Assembly (NCBI RefSeq): GCF_000803215.1
Contig: NZ_JSXC01000035.1
Location: 107,129 to 171,128 of the forward strand
Source: Pectobacterium fontis
Lineage (GTDB): Bacteria > Pseudomonadota > Gammaproteobacteria > Enterobacterales > Enterobacteriaceae
Direction of reading: 5' to 3'
DNA: 64,000 nucleotides
A model generated the notes under the pieces. That model searched no databases, was not told where the DNA came from, and was given only the letters and a program-made list of their open reading frames with translations. Positions 51,364-63,312 of this stretch are shown in pieces. Position 1 is the stretch's first letter. The number at the start of each line of letters is the position of its first letter. A program made the translations under genes and the position numbers.

Positions 51364-53061
51364 ATGGAATTAGAATACGAAAGCAAACGTCCTCTCTACA
51401 TCCCCTATGCTGGTCCGATCTTGCTCGAATTTCCCCTGCTGAATAAAGGCAGCGCGTTTACTGAAGAAGAACGTGCTGATTTTAACCTTGCAGGCCTGCT
51501 GCCAGAAGCCGTTGAAACCATCGAAGAACAGGCAGAACGGGCCTGGCGTCAGTATCAGGAATTCAAACACGATATTGAAAAACACGTTTATCTACGCAAC
51601 ATTCAGGATACCAACGAGACACTGTTCTACCGCCTGCTGGACGGCCACCTCAGTGAGATGATGCCAATCATCTACACGCCGACCGTTGGCGAAGCCTGTG
51701 AACACTTCTCCGATATCTATCGCCGCGCCCGTGGTCTGTTTATCTCCTACCCTAACCGCGCACATATCGACGATATGCTGCAAAACGCCACTAAACAGAA
51801 CGTGAAAGTCATCGTGGTGACTGACGGCGAACGTATTCTGGGTCTGGGCGATCAGGGCATCGGTGGTATGGGGATCCCTATCGGTAAGCTGTCGCTGTAC
51901 ACCGCCTGTGGCGGCATCAGCCCTGCCTACACCCTGCCAGTGGTTTTGGATGTCGGCACCAACAACCCACAGCGTCTGAATGACCCGCTGTACATGGGCT
52001 GGCGCCATCCACGCATCACCGACGACGAATACTATGCATTTGTTGACGAATTTATTCAGGCCGTTAAGCGCCGCTGGCCGAACGTGCTGTTGCAGTTCGA
52101 AGACTTCGCACAGAAAAACGCAACCCCGTTGCTGAACCGCTATCGCGATGAAATCTGTAGCTTTAACGATGACATTCAGGGAACGGCCGCCGTTTCGCTG
52201 GGTAGCCTGATTGCCGCCAGCCGTGCCGCAGGTACACAGTTACGCGATCAGACCGTTACCTTCCTGGGTGCAGGTTCCGCAGGCTGTGGTATTGCTGAGC
52301 AAATCATCGCCCAGATGAAATCCGAGGGATTGAGCGATGAAGAAGCGCGCGCGCGCGTCTTCATGGTTGACCGTTTCGGTCTGCTGACGGACAAACTGCC
52401 GAACCTGCTCGATTTCCAGAGCAAACTGGTGCAGAAAAGTGAGCTGCTGGCTGATTGGGATTGTAACAGCGATGCGATTTCACTGCTGGAAGTGGTACGC
52501 AATGCCAAGCCGACCATCCTGATCGGGGTATCTGGTCAGCCGGGTCTGTTCACAGAAGAAATCATCCGTGAAATGCACAAACACTGTGCTCGTCCTACCG
52601 TGATGCCGCTGTCTAACCCGACATCCCGCGTAGAAGCGCGTCCAGAAGATATCATTCGCTGGACGGAAGGCGCGGCACTGGTCGCGACGGGTAGCCCGTT
52701 CTCGCCAGTGAACTATCAGGATAAAGTCTTCCCTATCGCACAGTGCAACAACTCCTACATTTTCCCAGGTATTGGGTTAGGGGTACTGGCATCAGGCGCC
52801 AAGCGTATCACTGACGGCATGTTGATGGCCGCCAGCCGCGCTCTGGCTGACTGCTCGCCGCTGGCGAATAACGGTGAAGGCGCGCTGCTGCCGGATCTGT
52901 CAGATATCCAGCAGGTGTCCAAACGTATCGCACTGGAAGTGGGTAAAGCCGCACAGTTGCAAGGTGTGGCCGTCGTCACGTCTGCTGATGCCTTGCAGAA
53001 AGCGATTGACCATAACTTCTGGCAGCCACAGTACCGCAGCTACAAACGCACCTCGTTCTAA
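51364..53061 (+). CDS. maeA: NAD-dependent malic enzyme
   Basis: A 565-residue enzyme that oxidises malate to pyruvate and CO2. [44 protein letters not shown] and the NAD motif [10 protein letters not shown] are conserved. Length matches E. coli SfcA/MaeA. Single gene. Confidence 0.96.
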   Translation: MELEYESKRPLYIPYAGPILLEFPLLNKGSAFTEEERADFNLAGLLPEAVETIEEQAERAWRQYQEFKHDIEKHVYLRNIQDTNETLFYRLLDGHLSEMMPIIYTPTVGEACEHFSDIYRRARGLFISYPNRAHIDDMLQNATKQNVKVIVVTDGERILGLGDQGIGGMGIPIGKLSLYTACGGISPAYTLPVVLDVGTNNPQRLNDPLYMGWRHPRITDDEYYAFVDEFIQAVKRRWPNVLLQFEDFAQKNATPLLNRYRDEICSFNDDIQGTAAVSLGSLIAASRAAGTQLRDQTVTFLGAGSAGCGIAEQIIAQMKSEGLSDEEARARVFMVDRFGLLTDKLPNLLDFQSKLVQKSELLADWDCNSDAISLLEVVRNAKPTILIGVSGQPGLFTEEIIREMHKHCARPTVMPLSNPTSRVEARPEDIIRWTEGAALVATGSPFSPVNYQDKVFPIAQCNNSYIFPGIGLGVLASGAKRITDGMLMAASRALADCSPLANNGEGALLPDLSDIQQVSKRIALEVGKAAQLQGVAVVTSADALQKAIDHNFWQPQYRSYKRTSF

Positions 53062-53074
53062 CGGTCTTACGACT

Positions 53075-53222
53075 AAAAAGCGCGGTCACATGTATCGTAA
53101 TGCTTGTGGATGTAGGGGGAAACACGGTGATGAGGTTCCCGCAGGGAGACCTCACACCGTGGTCGCCCCCGTATCTCGATCTTGAAACGATCGGCGTTAA
53201 ACCACATGTGTCGCGCTTTTTT
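53075..53222. repeat. Nested palindromic element / bidirectional terminator between maeA and gsiD
   Basis: An outer stem pairs AAAAAGCGCGGTCACATGT (53075-53093) with ACATGTGTCGCGCTTTTTT (53204-53222), apart from a GT/A mismatch; A/T ends on both sides make it a two-way terminator. Inside its loop is a second, strong hairpin at 53115-53170: GGGGG, CACGGTG and TGAGGT pair with ACCTCA, CACCGTG and CCCCC, with CCC-GCA-GGG at the tip. The inner hairpin looks like an inserted palindromic repeat unit. Confidence 0.75.
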
Positions 53223-53224
53223 AT

Positions 53225-54130
53225 TCAGCTTTTTAACTTTGGGTCGAGCGCATCGCGCAGGCCATCGCCTAATAAATTAAACGCCAATACCGTCAGAAAG
53301 ATCGCCAAACTGGGAAAGATCGCAACGTGCGGGGCGATCACCATATCCGACCGCGCTTCATTCAACATCGCTCCCCACTCCGGCATCGGTGGCTGTGCGC
53401 CAAGCCCTAAAAATGACAGGCTGGCGGCGGTGATAATCGACATCCCAATGCGCATCGAAAAAAACACCACGATGGAAGACACCGAACCGGGCAGAATATG
53501 CCGAAAGAGGATCGTCCCGTCGCTCGCTCCCATGCTGCGGGCAGATTCGATGTAAGTCAGTTGCTTCAGTACCAGCGTATTGCCCCGTACCAGACGAGCA
53601 AAAGCCGGAATGCTGAAAATCGCGACAGCGACAATCACATTCGCCATCCCACTCCCTATCATCGCCACAACGGCAATCGCCAGCAAAATGCCGGGAAAAG
53701 CAAACAACACATCGCAAATCCGCATGATGATGCGGTCTGTCCACCCTTCGTAGTAGCCTGCCAGAAGACCCAGAGTCGTGCCGATAATCATCCCTACCAG
53801 CACCGAGAGAATACCCGCCGCCAGCGAGATACGCGTTCCCATCAGGATCCGGCTGAAAATATCACGTCCTAATGAATCCACCCCCAGCCAGTGGGACACC
53901 GATGGGCCTTCATTCAGTCGCTCATAATCGAAATAATTCTCGGCATCATAGGGGATCAGATACGGAGCCAGAAACGCGATCAGAATCAGCAGTAGCACAA
54001 ACACACCAGCGCTAACCGCGACGTGCTGCCGCAGAAAGCGCCGCCAGAATTCACGCCACGGCGTACGAACCGGCGTATCCCTAATGAGAGGGAACGTCGC
54101 CAACATCGCTTTACGTCGCCAATGTCTCAT
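53225..54130 (-). CDS. gsiD: Glutathione ABC importer permease GsiD
   Basis: A 301-residue permease of the dipeptide type, six membrane segments, with the EAA-type loop [35 protein letters not shown] and the rest agree with E. coli GsiD. AGGATAGGGA precedes the ATG, nine bases after gsiC. Confidence 0.95.
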   Translation of the reverse strand: MRHWRRKAMLATFPLIRDTPVRTPWREFWRRFLRQHVAVSAGVFVLLLILIAFLAPYLIPYDAENYFDYERLNEGPSVSHWLGVDSLGRDIFSRILMGTRISLAAGILSVLVGMIIGTTLGLLAGYYEGWTDRIIMRICDVLFAFPGILLAIAVVAMIGSGMANVIVAVAIFSIPAFARLVRGNTLVLKQLTYIESARSMGASDGTILFRHILPGSVSSIVVFFSMRIGMSIITAASLSFLGLGAQPPMPEWGAMLNEARSDMVIAPHVAIFPSLAIFLTVLAFNLLGDGLRDALDPKLKS

Positions 54131-54139
54131 TCCCTATCC

Positions 54140-55060
54140 TTATTGATAACGAATAGCGGGATTAATCGCGGCATACAGCATATCCACCAGCAGATTGATC
54201 AGAATAAACTCCAGTGAAAACAACAGCACTTCCGCCTGAATCACCGGATAGTCACGCATCTCCACCGCATCCACCAGCAATCGCCCCAATCCCGGCCAGT
54301 TGAAAACCTTCTCGACGACAATCGAGCCACCGAGCAGAAAACCAAATTGCAGCCCCATCATCGTGACCACCGGAATCAGCGCATTGCGCAGCCCGTGCTT
54401 CACTACGACCAAGGATTCACGTACGCCTTTTGCCCGCGCCGTGCGCATGTAATCTTCCTGCAAGACATCAACAAACGATGCACGGGTAAAACGCGCCATC
54501 ACCGCCGCCACCGCCGCGCCCAGCGTCAGCGAGGGTAAAATGTAGTGCAGCCAGCTATCCGCCCCCACCGTCGGCAGCCAGCCCAATTCGACGGAAAAAA
54601 CCTGCATTAACAGCATACCCAGCGCGAACGCCGGGAAAGAGAGGCCGGATACCGCCAGCGTCATACCGATTCTGTCCGGCCAGCCGTTGCGCCACACGGC
54701 AGACACGATACCGATTGCCATGCCAAAAATTACCGCCCACACCATGCTGCACACCGTCAGCCAGAATGTCGGCATAAAACGCATGGCGATCTCTTCCGTC
54801 ACAGGCCGCTTCGACACTATCGACGTCCCCAAATCCCCTTGCAGGATATTGGTGAAGAAGTGCCAGAACTGATGCAGCAACGGTTTATCCAATCCCAAAT
54901 CCTGCCGTACCATCTCAATAACGGCCGCATCGGCTTCGCGCCCGGCAGCTAAACGCGCCGGATCGCCGGGTAACAGATGCACGAACAGGAACACCAGCAC
55001 CATCACAATCAGGAGCGTGGGGATCAGTCCCAGTAGCCGTTTAATAAAATAATTCAGCAT
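54140..55060 (-). CDS. gsiC: Glutathione ABC importer permease GsiC
   Basis: A 306-residue dipeptide-type permease; starts [17 protein letters not shown] and has [13 protein letters not shown] and the loop [22 protein letters not shown]. The start at 55060 is that of the family; the open frame upstream is not conserved. Forms the channel with GsiD. Confidence 0.95.
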   Translation of the reverse strand: MLNYFIKRLLGLIPTLLIVMVLVFLFVHLLPGDPARLAAGREADAAVIEMVRQDLGLDKPLLHQFWHFFTNILQGDLGTSIVSKRPVTEEIAMRFMPTFWLTVCSMVWAVIFGMAIGIVSAVWRNGWPDRIGMTLAVSGLSFPAFALGMLLMQVFSVELGWLPTVGADSWLHYILPSLTLGAAVAAVMARFTRASFVDVLQEDYMRTARAKGVRESLVVVKHGLRNALIPVVTMMGLQFGFLLGGSIVVEKVFNWPGLGRLLVDAVEMRDYPVIQAEVLLFSLEFILINLLVDMLYAAINPAIRYQ

Positions 55061-55168
55061 GAACAGTTTTCCACAGACATGCGCCAGACTCCCCATGAGT
55101 GAACGTGTGTTGACTCCTACGGGAAGCCTGACGGCCACCCGACGCCCTGATCACTCTTTTGCGACGAG

Positions 55169-56713
55169 TTATTCCTTCAGATCGGCGTCTTCAAAACTGA
55201 ATAAGGTATCGGGCATCACGTAAAATCCGGTCAGCTTTTTACTGTTAGCCGAGACTAAACGCTCTGTCGCCAGGAAAATCCACGGCGCATCCGCCCAGAT
55301 TTTGTCCTGTGCATCCTGATACAGTTTCTGTTTTTCTGCCCTGTCCGTCGTTTTCAGTGCATTTGCCAGATCCGCATCAACCTGCGGATTGCTGTAAAAC
55401 GCCGTGTTGAACTGCGCAGGTGGCCAGGCAGCCGTTGCAAACAGCGGCGATAGCGCCCAGTCGGCTTCGCCCGTTGATGCCGACCAGCCGGTGTAAAACA
55501 GGCGAACGCCCGTCTCTTTCACGCCCTTACCTTCCACTTCCGCAGCGCGCTGTCCCGCATCCATCGCGGTGACCTGCACTTTTACGCCAACCTGCGCCAG
55601 TTGTTGCTGGGTGAACTGTAAGACTTTCTGCGCCGTACTGTGGTTGTGCGATGCCCACAACGTCGTGGTGAAACCGTTAGGGTAACCCGCTTCCTTCAGC
55701 AACTCGCGCGCCTTCGCCGGATCGTAAGGCCACGGCTGATATTTTACCAAATAATCAATACTGCCCGGCAGTGGCCCTTCGGCTGGTGTCGCATAGCCGG
55801 AGAACGCGACTTTAATCAGCGCCTCTTTGTTGATCGCATAGTTCAACGCCTGCCGCACTTTTGGGTTATCAAACGGCTTCTGCGTAACGTTCATGCTGAT
55901 GTAACGGTGCAGAATAGACGGCGACGCCACCAGCGTCAGCTTGTCATTTTTCTCCAGTACCTTGGCCTGCTCGAACGGTATCGGGTAGGCAAACTGCGCT
56001 TCACCGGTCTGTAACAGTGCCGCACGCGTGTTGTTATCCACGACGGGACGCCAGGTAATGCTGTCCAACTTCGGCAACCCAGCCTTCCAGTAGCCGCTAA
56101 ATTTCTCGACTTTGACAAAATCGGTCTGATTCCAGGCGACAAAACGGTATGGGCCGGTGCCAACTGGATGGAAACCAATGTCTTTACCGTACTGCGTTAA
56201 CGCTGCCGGAGAGATCATCACCGCCGCCGGATGCGCCAGATTGTTCACAAACGCGGAGAACGGCGTCTTCAGCGTGATTTTTACCGTCAGATCGTCCACC
56301 ACCTCGGTTTTGTCGATCATTTTGAACAGGTTATAGCGCTTCAGACGGTTGTCTGGATTACTGGCGCGATCCAGATTCACTTTGACGGCAGCGGCATTAA
56401 ATGCCGATCCATCGTGAAATTTAACATCGGGATGCAGCTTAACGGTATACGTCAGGCCATCTGGACTAACCTCATAGCGGTCTGCCAGTACGTTAATCAA
56501 CTTCATGTCTTTATCGAAGCCGAATAACCCCTGATAGAATGATTTCGCCACCGTCTGCGATAGCGAATCGTTGGCATCATACGGATCCAGGCTGGTAAAC
56601 GTGGAACCTACAGCGATAACCGCATTTTTCGCTGCCCAGACGGGTGAGGCCGCCATAGCAGCGGTTATCCCTGCGGCCACTAACCAACGCCGTTTTATCG
56701 TCATTACGCTCAT
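55169..56713 (-). CDS. gsiB: Glutathione-binding protein GsiB
   Basis: A 514-residue periplasmic binding protein of the SBP-5 family. Signal peptide, then [16 protein letters not shown] and [21 protein letters not shown] precedes the ATG at 56713; the open frame extends 61 codons upstream into gsiA, which is not part of the gene. Delivers glutathione to GsiCD. Confidence 0.93.
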   Translation of the reverse strand: MSVMTIKRRWLVAAGITAAMAASPVWAAKNAVIAVGSTFTSLDPYDANDSLSQTVAKSFYQGLFGFDKDMKLINVLADRYEVSPDGLTYTVKLHPDVKFHDGSAFNAAAVKVNLDRASNPDNRLKRYNLFKMIDKTEVVDDLTVKITLKTPFSAFVNNLAHPAAVMISPAALTQYGKDIGFHPVGTGPYRFVAWNQTDFVKVEKFSGYWKAGLPKLDSITWRPVVDNNTRAALLQTGEAQFAYPIPFEQAKVLEKNDKLTLVASPSILHRYISMNVTQKPFDNPKVRQALNYAINKEALIKVAFSGYATPAEGPLPGSIDYLVKYQPWPYDPAKARELLKEAGYPNGFTTTLWASHNHSTAQKVLQFTQQQLAQVGVKVQVTAMDAGQRAAEVEGKGVKETGVRLFYTGWSASTGEADWALSPLFATAAWPPAQFNTAFYSNPQVDADLANALKTTDRAEKQKLYQDAQDKIWADAPWIFLATERLVSANSKKLTGFYVMPDTLFSFEDADLKE

Positions 56714-56738
56714 GCTACGTTCTCCTTGTGAATCCCTG

Positions 56739-58640
56739 TCAATAAGCGCCTGCAATCGGGTGGTGCGCCACAAAATGCCGCTCGCCCACCTGAACCAAAG
56801 GCGCAGTGATCGGCTCATCGCCAAGCGCCCGAATCGGGCTGGGTATTTCATCAACCAACAGCACCTGCTCACGCTGGCGGCGTGAAGGGTCAGCAACGGG
56901 CACTGCCGACATCAATTTACGGGTATAAGGATGTCGAGGGCGTTCGAAGACATCTTGCCGTGGGCCGATTTCGACAATCTGCCCCATATACATCACCGCC
57001 ACGCGATGACTGACGCGTTCAACCACCGCCATATCATGTGAAATAAACAAAAATGCGATGCCGAATTCACGTTGCAGATCCAGCATCAGATTGATGATTT
57101 GTGCCTGAATCGACACGTCCAGCGCGGATACCGCCTCATCCGCAATCACCACTTTAGGGTTCAACGCCAGCGCTCGGGCAATGCAAACGCGCTGACGCTG
57201 ACCACCAGAAAATTCATGCGGATAGCGTCGGGCATGCTCAGGCTCTAACCCTACACGCAATAACAGCCTCTCCACACGTTTCTCTGCCTCCTGCCGATGG
57301 CAAATGTTGTGTACCAGTAGCGGTTCCATAATCGAGAATCCAACCGTCAGCCGGGGATCGAGTGACGCATACGGATCCTGAAAAATCAGTTGAATATCAC
57401 GCCGCAGATGCTGTAGCGCCGCGCCTTTCAACTGGTGGATATGCTGACCATTAAACGTAATGTCGCCACGCTGGCTTTCAACCAGTTTAAGCAGCGCACG
57501 GCAAGTGGTCGACTTACCACACCCGGATTCGCCAACCAGCGAAAGCGTTTCGCCCGGCCAGAGATCGAAGCTGACGTTTTCTACCGCATGCACCTGCCGC
57601 GTCACGCGGTTCAATAAACCGCTGCGAATCGGAAAGCGCGTCACCAGATGACGAACCTGTAAGATCGGTGCTACATCCGCTGGCACGGTATCCTGCGGTA
57701 GGGGGGCCTCAATGCGTACCGCGTGTTGATCCAGCAGCGGAAATTTTTCCGGGAACGGTTTCCCGCGCATAGCCCCTAAGGCCGGAACCGCGGCCAATAA
57801 CCCTTGCGTATAAGGATGTTGCGGCGCAGTAAAAATTTGCCCAACACTCCCCGCTTCGATGCTTTCTCCACGGCACATAACCAATACGCGTTCCGCCACT
57901 TCCGCCACTACGCCCATGTCATGGGTGATGAAAATCACCGCCATGTCCATTTCACGCTGTAACACCCGGATAAGTTGCAGAATTTGCGCCTGAATAGTGA
58001 CATCCAGCGCAGTCGTCGGCTCATCGGCAATCAGCAGCGACGGTTTGCAAGACAGCGCCATCGCAATCATGACCCGCTGGCGCATTCCGCCAGAAAGCTG
58101 GTGAGGATAGCGATCCAGTACGTTGCGCGCTTCCGGGATTCTGACCAGATCCAGCATACGCAAGGTCTCTGCTCGCGCGGCGCGTCTGTCCATGCCCTGA
58201 TGCAAACGAATCGACTCGGCGATCTGTTCACCGACGGGGAACACCGGATTCAGCGACGTCATCGGCTCCTGAAAAATCATCGCCAAATCTGCGCCACGTA
58301 ATGTTCGCATCACCCGCTGACGGGCACCACGAAGATCCAGCACCTCCCCATCGCGGCGGCGAAATAGCATGTCCCCCTGATGAATCACCCCGCCCGCATG
58401 TTCGACCAACCGCATCAACGCCAGCGACGTAACCGATTTGCCCGAGCCTGACTCCCCGACGATAGCTAACGTTTCCCCCCGATCGACAGAGAACGTCAAA
58501 TGACGCACCGCGTCCATCCGCTGCCCCTGTTGCTCGAAATAGACACTCAGGTTACGCACCTCCACCACCCGTTTTTCAGGCAAAAACCCTCCCGGAACAG
58601 GGGAAGACAGCGAGACATAATGATCCGGTGTGGGCGACAT
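56739..58640 (-). CDS. gsiA: Glutathione importer ATP-binding protein GsiA (two domains)
   Basis: A 633-residue protein with two ATPase domains. Walker A GESGSGKS and GESGCGKST; signatures LSGGMRQR and FSGGQRQR; Walker B LLIADEP and VVIADEA. It is first in the gsiABCD operon. In E. coli the isoaspartyl peptidase gene iaaA precedes it; here the upstream neighbour is the divergent moeA. GGAG lies 11 bases before the ATG at 58640. Confidence 0.95.
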   Translation of the reverse strand: MSPTPDHYVSLSSPVPGGFLPEKRVVEVRNLSVYFEQQGQRMDAVRHLTFSVDRGETLAIVGESGSGKSVTSLALMRLVEHAGGVIHQGDMLFRRRDGEVLDLRGARQRVMRTLRGADLAMIFQEPMTSLNPVFPVGEQIAESIRLHQGMDRRAARAETLRMLDLVRIPEARNVLDRYPHQLSGGMRQRVMIAMALSCKPSLLIADEPTTALDVTIQAQILQLIRVLQREMDMAVIFITHDMGVVAEVAERVLVMCRGESIEAGSVGQIFTAPQHPYTQGLLAAVPALGAMRGKPFPEKFPLLDQHAVRIEAPLPQDTVPADVAPILQVRHLVTRFPIRSGLLNRVTRQVHAVENVSFDLWPGETLSLVGESGCGKSTTCRALLKLVESQRGDITFNGQHIHQLKGAALQHLRRDIQLIFQDPYASLDPRLTVGFSIMEPLLVHNICHRQEAEKRVERLLLRVGLEPEHARRYPHEFSGGQRQRVCIARALALNPKVVIADEAVSALDVSIQAQIINLMLDLQREFGIAFLFISHDMAVVERVSHRVAVMYMGQIVEIGPRQDVFERPRHPYTRKLMSAVPVADPSRRQREQVLLVDEIPSPIRALGDEPITAPLVQVGERHFVAHHPIAGAY

Positions 58641-59082
58641 GAACAACGAATCTCCATATAGATGAGGCTGGAAACCGCGCAACGCGGTCGGGGACAAATT
58701 ATCAGCAATTTTCGACTATATTTAGCACAAGGGATGATGTAAAGCGGAAACTGACATCAATATGGTGAAAAATTCCTTTTTATAACATTAGGTTAATTAT
58801 CAAAAAGGCGCATCATCAGGTGGAATGTTCCATGCAAATCCACACTCTTTTACCCGAAATGATTCATGTTGCGGGCAAAATACCGCAGTTTTACCCCCGA
58901 TGAATATTACTGAGTTCTTAACGGGGTTCATGCACCAAAAGCCTTATTCCTTGACCTGTATACATTCACCCCCGTGACGAACTCTGACATAATTAATATT
59001 GGCATAGGAAACGCGTTTTCGCCCATGAACAGCATCGTGGCGAAACATTATTCGTATTGATGAAACCCGCAGTGGAGTGAAG
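58641..59082. other. Divergent promoter region gsiA / moeA
   Basis: About 440 bases, AT-rich in the left half. It holds no gene that I can see and no trace of iaaA. Promoter boxes could not be assigned with confidence. Confidence 0.5.
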
Positions 59083-60318
59083 ATGGAAAGCGTTAATTCA
59101 GGTTTACTGACTCTTGAACAAGCTCTGGAAAATATGTTTTCTCAGGTTCCTTCCCTCACCGAGACAGAGTGCGTATCCCTGTTCAACGCTACAGGACGAA
59201 TTACCGCCCGTGCTATCACCTCCCCGATTAACGTTCCACCTTTCGCCAATTCCGCCATGGATGGTTATGCCGTACGCTGTGCGGATTTATCCACAGCCGC
59301 ACCGCTACCGCTCGTTGGAAAAGCCTTCGCTGGCACGCCTTTCACCGGCGAATGGCCTGCCGGAACGTGCATTCGCATTATGACCGGCGCACCGATTCCG
59401 CCAGGCGCCGACGCCGTTATCATGCAGGAAGAGGCTGACGTCAGCGAGCACGGTATCCGTTTCCCCCATGAGGTCAAACCCGGTCAGAATATTCGTCTGG
59501 CGGGGGAGGATATTCAGGCAGGTGCCAGCGTACTGCCTGCGGGCTGCAAACTGGGCGTAGCAGAACTGCCGCTGCTGGCTTCGCTGGGAATTGCGCAGAT
59601 TGACGTGATACGCCGCCTGAAAGTTGCGGTGTTTTCCACCGGTGATGAACTGCAACCTGTCGGCGAGCCGCTGGAAGACGGCCAGATTTATGACACCAAC
59701 CGTTTCACCGTTCGCTTGATGCTGGAACAATTGGGCTGCGACGTGCATGATTTGGGAATTATCCGCGACGATCCTGCCGCCCTACGCGCCGCATTCCATG
59801 AAGCAGATCGGCTTGCCGACCTGGTAATTAGCAGCGGCGGCGTTTCCGTTGGTGAAGCGGATTACACCAAACACATGCTGGATGAACTGGGTGACATCCA
59901 TTTCTGGAAGTTAGCGATCAAACCCGGCAAACCTTTCGCCTTCGGTAAATTACAACACGCCTGGTTCTGCGGCCTGCCGGGAAACCCGGTTTCCGCTGCG
60001 CTGACCTTTTATCAACTGGTTCAGCCGCTGCTGGCGCGTCTGTCCGGCTATACGCAATGGCACCAGCCTCCTCGCCTCCGCGTCAAGACTGCCAGTACCC
60101 TGAAAAAGACGCCGGGACGCACCGATTTCCAGCGCGGTATTGTCAGCCGTAACGCGCAGGGTGAACTGGAAGTCAGAACCACCGGACATCAAGGCTCGCA
60201 CGTTTTTAGTTCTTTCAGCCTCGGTAACTGTTTTATCGTGCTTGAACAGGAGCGTGGCCGTGTCGCCGCTGGGGAATGGGTAGAAATCGAGCCTTTTAAC
60301 GCCCTGCTAGGACACTGA
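59083..60318 (+). CDS. moeA: Molybdopterin molybdenumtransferase MoeA
   Basis: A 411-residue enzyme that inserts molybdate into adenylated molybdopterin. [30 protein letters not shown] and [14 protein letters not shown] are family motifs. The ATG at 59083 has GGAG five bases upstream and gives exactly the E. coli length; a GTG two codons earlier is less likely. Confidence 0.96.
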   Translation: MESVNSGLLTLEQALENMFSQVPSLTETECVSLFNATGRITARAITSPINVPPFANSAMDGYAVRCADLSTAAPLPLVGKAFAGTPFTGEWPAGTCIRIMTGAPIPPGADAVIMQEEADVSEHGIRFPHEVKPGQNIRLAGEDIQAGASVLPAGCKLGVAELPLLASLGIAQIDVIRRLKVAVFSTGDELQPVGEPLEDGQIYDTNRFTVRLMLEQLGCDVHDLGIIRDDPAALRAAFHEADRLADLVISSGGVSVGEADYTKHMLDELGDIHFWKLAIKPGKPFAFGKLQHAWFCGLPGNPVSAALTFYQLVQPLLARLSGYTQWHQPPRLRVKTASTLKKTPGRTDFQRGIVSRNAQGELEVRTTGHQGSHVFSSFSLGNCFIVLEQERGRVAAGEWVEIEPFNALLGH

Positions 60319-60320
60319 GT

Positions 60321-61109
60321 ATGTTACCGACGCTAAGCGACGAAGAGATACTGCGCTACAATCGCCAGATTGTGCTACGCGGCTTCGATTTTGACGGACA
60401 GGAAAAACTCAAGGCATCCCGCCTGTTGATTGTCGGGCTGGGCGGGCTTGGCTGTGCGGCAGCGCAGTATCTGGCGGCGGCCGGCATCGGCCACTTGACG
60501 CTACTGGATTTTGATACCGTTTCTTTGTCTAACCTGCAACGCCAGGTTCTACATCGTGACGCCCGCATCGGGATGGCAAAGGTGGAATCGGCGCGCCTGA
60601 CGTTGGCCGACATGACCCCGCATCTTTCGCTCGATACGGTGGATGGCGATCTCGATGACGAGGCGCTAAGCGAACTGGCCAGCAAACACGATGCCATGCT
60701 GGACTGCACCGACAACGTCACCATTCGCAACCGTCTAAACCGCATTGGCTTTCAGCTCAAAAAACCGCTGATCTCCGGGGGGGCGATTCGGATGGAAGGC
60801 CAAATCAGCGTCTTTACCTATCAGCCCGATGAACCTTGCTACCAGTGTCTCAGTCGTCTGTTCGGCGCCAACGCCCTGACCTGCGTCGAAGCGGGTGTGA
60901 TGTCGCCGCTGGTGGGCACCATTGGCAGTTTACAGGCGATGGAAGCGATTAAGCTGCTCACCGGATACGGCAAACTGACTACCGGTCGCTTGCTGATATT
61001 CGATGCGATGACGCTGCAATTCCGTGAAATCATGCTACCGAAAAACCCGCTCTGTGAGGTCTGTGGCGAACCTCGCGTCGAAGAAAAAGATGCGTCTCCG
61101 ATACGATAA
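60321..61109 (+). CDS. moeB: Molybdopterin-synthase adenylyltransferase MoeB
   Basis: A 262-residue E1-like enzyme that adenylates the C-terminal glycine of MoaD. RYNRQIVLRGFDFDGQEKL, the nucleotide motif GLGGLGCAAAQYLAAAG, and two CxxC zinc pairs (CYQC and CEVC). It starts two bases after moeA. Confidence 0.96.
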   Translation: MLPTLSDEEILRYNRQIVLRGFDFDGQEKLKASRLLIVGLGGLGCAAAQYLAAAGIGHLTLLDFDTVSLSNLQRQVLHRDARIGMAKVESARLTLADMTPHLSLDTVDGDLDDEALSELASKHDAMLDCTDNVTIRNRLNRIGFQLKKPLISGGAIRMEGQISVFTYQPDEPCYQCLSRLFGANALTCVEAGVMSPLVGTIGSLQAMEAIKLLTGYGKLTTGRLLIFDAMTLQFREIMLPKNPLCEVCGEPRVEEKDASPIR

Positions 61110-61180
61110 GTCATTGAACATCAGAGATATTAGTGACACAGTGTCATGTGTAAGTTACAACGTAAACTGAGGAACACACC

Positions 61181-61780
61181 ATGAGTAATGCTTTTTTGCA
61201 GTCAATCAAGGCCCGTCGTTCAATCTATGCCATCGGCGATAAATTACCGATATCAGAAGATCAGGTTACCGCCCTCATTACCGAAGCTGTTAATGAAAGC
61301 CCCTCCTCTTTTAATTCACAAAGTTCCCGTGTTGTGATTCTGTTCGGTGAACAGCACCACAAGCTGTGGGATATCGTTAAACAACAACTGAAGAAAATTG
61401 TGCCTGCGGATGCCTTTGCCCCGACAGAAAGCAAGCTGGCCTCCTTTGCCGCCGGCGCGGGAACCGTCCTGTTTTTTGAAGACACCAGCGTAATTGAAGC
61501 ACTACAGGAAAAATTCGCGCTTTATGCCGATAATTTCCCGGTATGGTCTGAGCATTCAACGGGGATCGCCCAATTCGCCGTGTGGTCCACATTGGCACAG
61601 GAAAAAATTGGTGCCTCACTCCAGCACTACAATCCGCTGATCGACGATGATGTCAAAGCACAGTGGAATCTGCCAGCCAGTTGGAAACTGCGCGCTCAAA
61701 TGCCATTCGGTTCAGTCGAGCAACCAGCCGGTGAGAAAACCTATATTGCCTTTGAAGAACGTTTCCGCGTGTTTAAATAA
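61181..61780 (+). CDS. Nitroreductase-family protein
   Basis: A 199-residue flavoprotein of the small nitroreductase branch (related to yeast HBN1/Frm2). SIKARRSIYAI, SPSSFNSQSSRVVILFG and IGASLQHYNPLID are typical. FMN-dependent reduction of nitro or lipid-derived compounds is likely but the substrate is unknown. TGAGGAA precedes the ATG. Single gene closed by a strong terminator. Confidence 0.85.
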   Translation: MSNAFLQSIKARRSIYAIGDKLPISEDQVTALITEAVNESPSSFNSQSSRVVILFGEQHHKLWDIVKQQLKKIVPADAFAPTESKLASFAAGAGTVLFFEDTSVIEALQEKFALYADNFPVWSEHSTGIAQFAVWSTLAQEKIGASLQHYNPLIDDDVKAQWNLPASWKLRAQMPFGSVEQPAGEKTYIAFEERFRVFK

Positions 61781-61800
61781 CCCGCTGACTCAGTTTTGAT

Positions 61801-61838
61801 AAACAAAGAGGGACACGGCTCGGTGTCCCTCTTTGTTT
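61801..61838 (+). terminator. Strong rho-independent terminator
   Basis: AAACAAAGAGGGACAC and GTGTCCCTCTTTGTTT form a perfect 16-bp stem with a six-base loop, 20 bases after the nitroreductase-like gene. The stem carries A and T tracts at its base and may work both ways. Confidence 0.92.
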
Positions 61839-62074
61839 TAGGTTCTGGTTTTCCGCCACATCATGACGTGGATGGCTATCATAACCAACATGATGCCGCA
61901 GTCATTATACGCAGCAACTGATTTTATGGCTCCATTCGTTAACGGTGATCTTTTCAAAGACAGATCATAGTTACTTATCTTAAACCACCGTTTATCACCT
62001 TCATAACGTCGCTAACCCTCATCTGTATCCCTTACCCTCTAAAACATCACCCGCCAGCGAGAATAGGCTTTCGC

Positions 62075-62095
62075 ATGTTAGCCGGGGGCTAACAT
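62075..62095. repeat. Hairpin with perfect 9-bp stem
   Basis: ATGTTAGCC (62075-62083) and GGCTAACAT (62087-62095) pair around GGG. No T tract follows directly, so it is not a clear terminator. Confidence 0.7.
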
Positions 62096-62131
62096 AATTT
62101 GTTTTGAGAGTGTGAGCTAGAGGAGGTAAAA

Positions 62132-62161
62132 ATGAATGCTAGAAAGAATACAACATGGTAG
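62132..62161 (+). CDS. Possible nine-residue peptide with an ideal ribosome-binding site
   Basis: AGAGGAGGT, fully complementary to the 16S rRNA tail, lies five bases before an ATG that opens MNARKNTTW and then TAG. No gene follows on this strand before mtfA at 62452, with the leftward tRNA-Ser in between. It could be the remnant start of a lost gene or a small peptide. Confidence 0.3.
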   Translation: MNARKNTTW

Positions 62162-62267
62162 AAATAAATAGGTCAGAAAAAAACCGTTATCAGCGATTGT
62201 TTTATGCATGACTCATGCACAATAAGAGCAAAAAATTAACTATAACAAATTGATTTTATTAAATAGT

Positions 62268-62357
62268 TGGCGGAGAGAGGGGGATTTGAACCCCCGGTAG
62301 AGTTGCCCCTACTCCAGTTTTCGAGACTGGTCCGTTCAGCCGCTCCGGCATCTCTCC
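62268..62357 (-). tRNA. serU: tRNA-Ser (anticodon CGA)
   Basis: A 90-base class II tRNA with acceptor stem GGAGAGA/TCTCTCC, long variable arm and encoded CCA. The anticodon loop is CTCGAAA, giving CGA, which reads UCG. The sequence agrees nearly completely with E. coli serU. Confidence 0.97.
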
Positions 62358-62451
62358 ATTTAAGCAGTTGCCATGATGCCCGTTTTTGCGGCATTTTAAC
62401 AGCACCCACCCTAGCCTTTAAATTCAAGTAACGACTTAACGAGCAATAATA

Positions 62452-63249
62452 ATGATTAAATGGCCGTGGAAAAACACTCAACCTCAAGCGCAAACGCTTG
62501 AACACTGGCACGCTGCGATGTCGATCCCGCTTCTCGCGCCCTTAAGCGACGAAGAACGTCAGAAATTAATTGTCCTTGCCGATCAATTTTTGAAGCAAAA
62601 ACGCCTGATTCCGTTGCAGGGACTGGTGTTAACGGAAGTCATGCAGCAGCGTATCGCTCTGCTGTTTTCTCTGCCGGTATTGTCGTTAGGTATGGATGCG
62701 CTGGATAGCTTTTACGAAGTTCTGGTTTATCCAGGTCCGTTTATTGTCGAAGAAGAATGGCAGGACGACACCGGACTCGTACATACGGGGAAAATGGTAC
62801 AGTCTGGGCAAAGTTGGGATCAGGGGCCGATTGTCCTCAACTGGCAGGAAGTGCAGGACTCTTTCGATCTCTCCGGTTTCAACCTCATCATTCATGAAGT
62901 CACCCACAAACTGGATATTCGCAGCAGCGGCGAAGCCACGGGCGTTCCCCTGATCCCCTTACGCGATATTGCGACATGGGAACAGCATCTGCACGGCGCA
63001 ATGGATGCTCTACAGGAAGAAATCGATCTGGTGGGAGAAGATGCCGCCAGCATGGATCCTTACGCCGTTCACGATCCGGCTGAGTGCTTTGCGGTGCTGT
63101 CTGAATACTTCTTCAGCGCTCCCGAGCTTCTCGAAGCGCGCTTTCCCGAACTGTATCGCTGCTTCCAAAAATTCTACCGACAAGATCCGCTCGCCCGACT
63201 CAAAAACTGGCAAACGAGCATTAGCTACCGCGCGCCATCTATTTATTAA
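62452..63249 (+). CDS. mtfA: Mlc-titration factor / zinc aminopeptidase MtfA
   Basis: A 265-residue zinc metallopeptidase. HEVTH at 148-152 is the HExxH zinc motif and the third ligand is probably in [14 protein letters not shown]. MtfA binds the repressor Mlc and so affects glucose PTS expression. It lies between tRNA-Ser and tRNA-Asn, as in E. coli. Confidence 0.95.
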   Translation: MIKWPWKNTQPQAQTLEHWHAAMSIPLLAPLSDEERQKLIVLADQFLKQKRLIPLQGLVLTEVMQQRIALLFSLPVLSLGMDALDSFYEVLVYPGPFIVEEEWQDDTGLVHTGKMVQSGQSWDQGPIVLNWQEVQDSFDLSGFNLIIHEVTHKLDIRSSGEATGVPLIPLRDIATWEQHLHGAMDALQEEIDLVGEDAASMDPYAVHDPAECFAVLSEYFFSAPELLEARFPELYRCFQKFYRQDPLARLKNWQTSISYRAPSIY

Positions 63250-63312
63250 TTCATAAAAAAACAACAAATCGTACATTGCCTAGACAGTCAGACAAGAAAG
63301 CTGATTTTGCCG

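Larger units (their letters stand above)
61839..62267. other. Gene-poor region before tRNA-Ser
   Basis: About 430 bases without a recognised gene. They hold a perfect 9-bp hairpin (62075-62095) and, 37 bases later, a nine-codon frame with an ideal ribosome-binding site (62132-62161). Confidence 0.5.
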
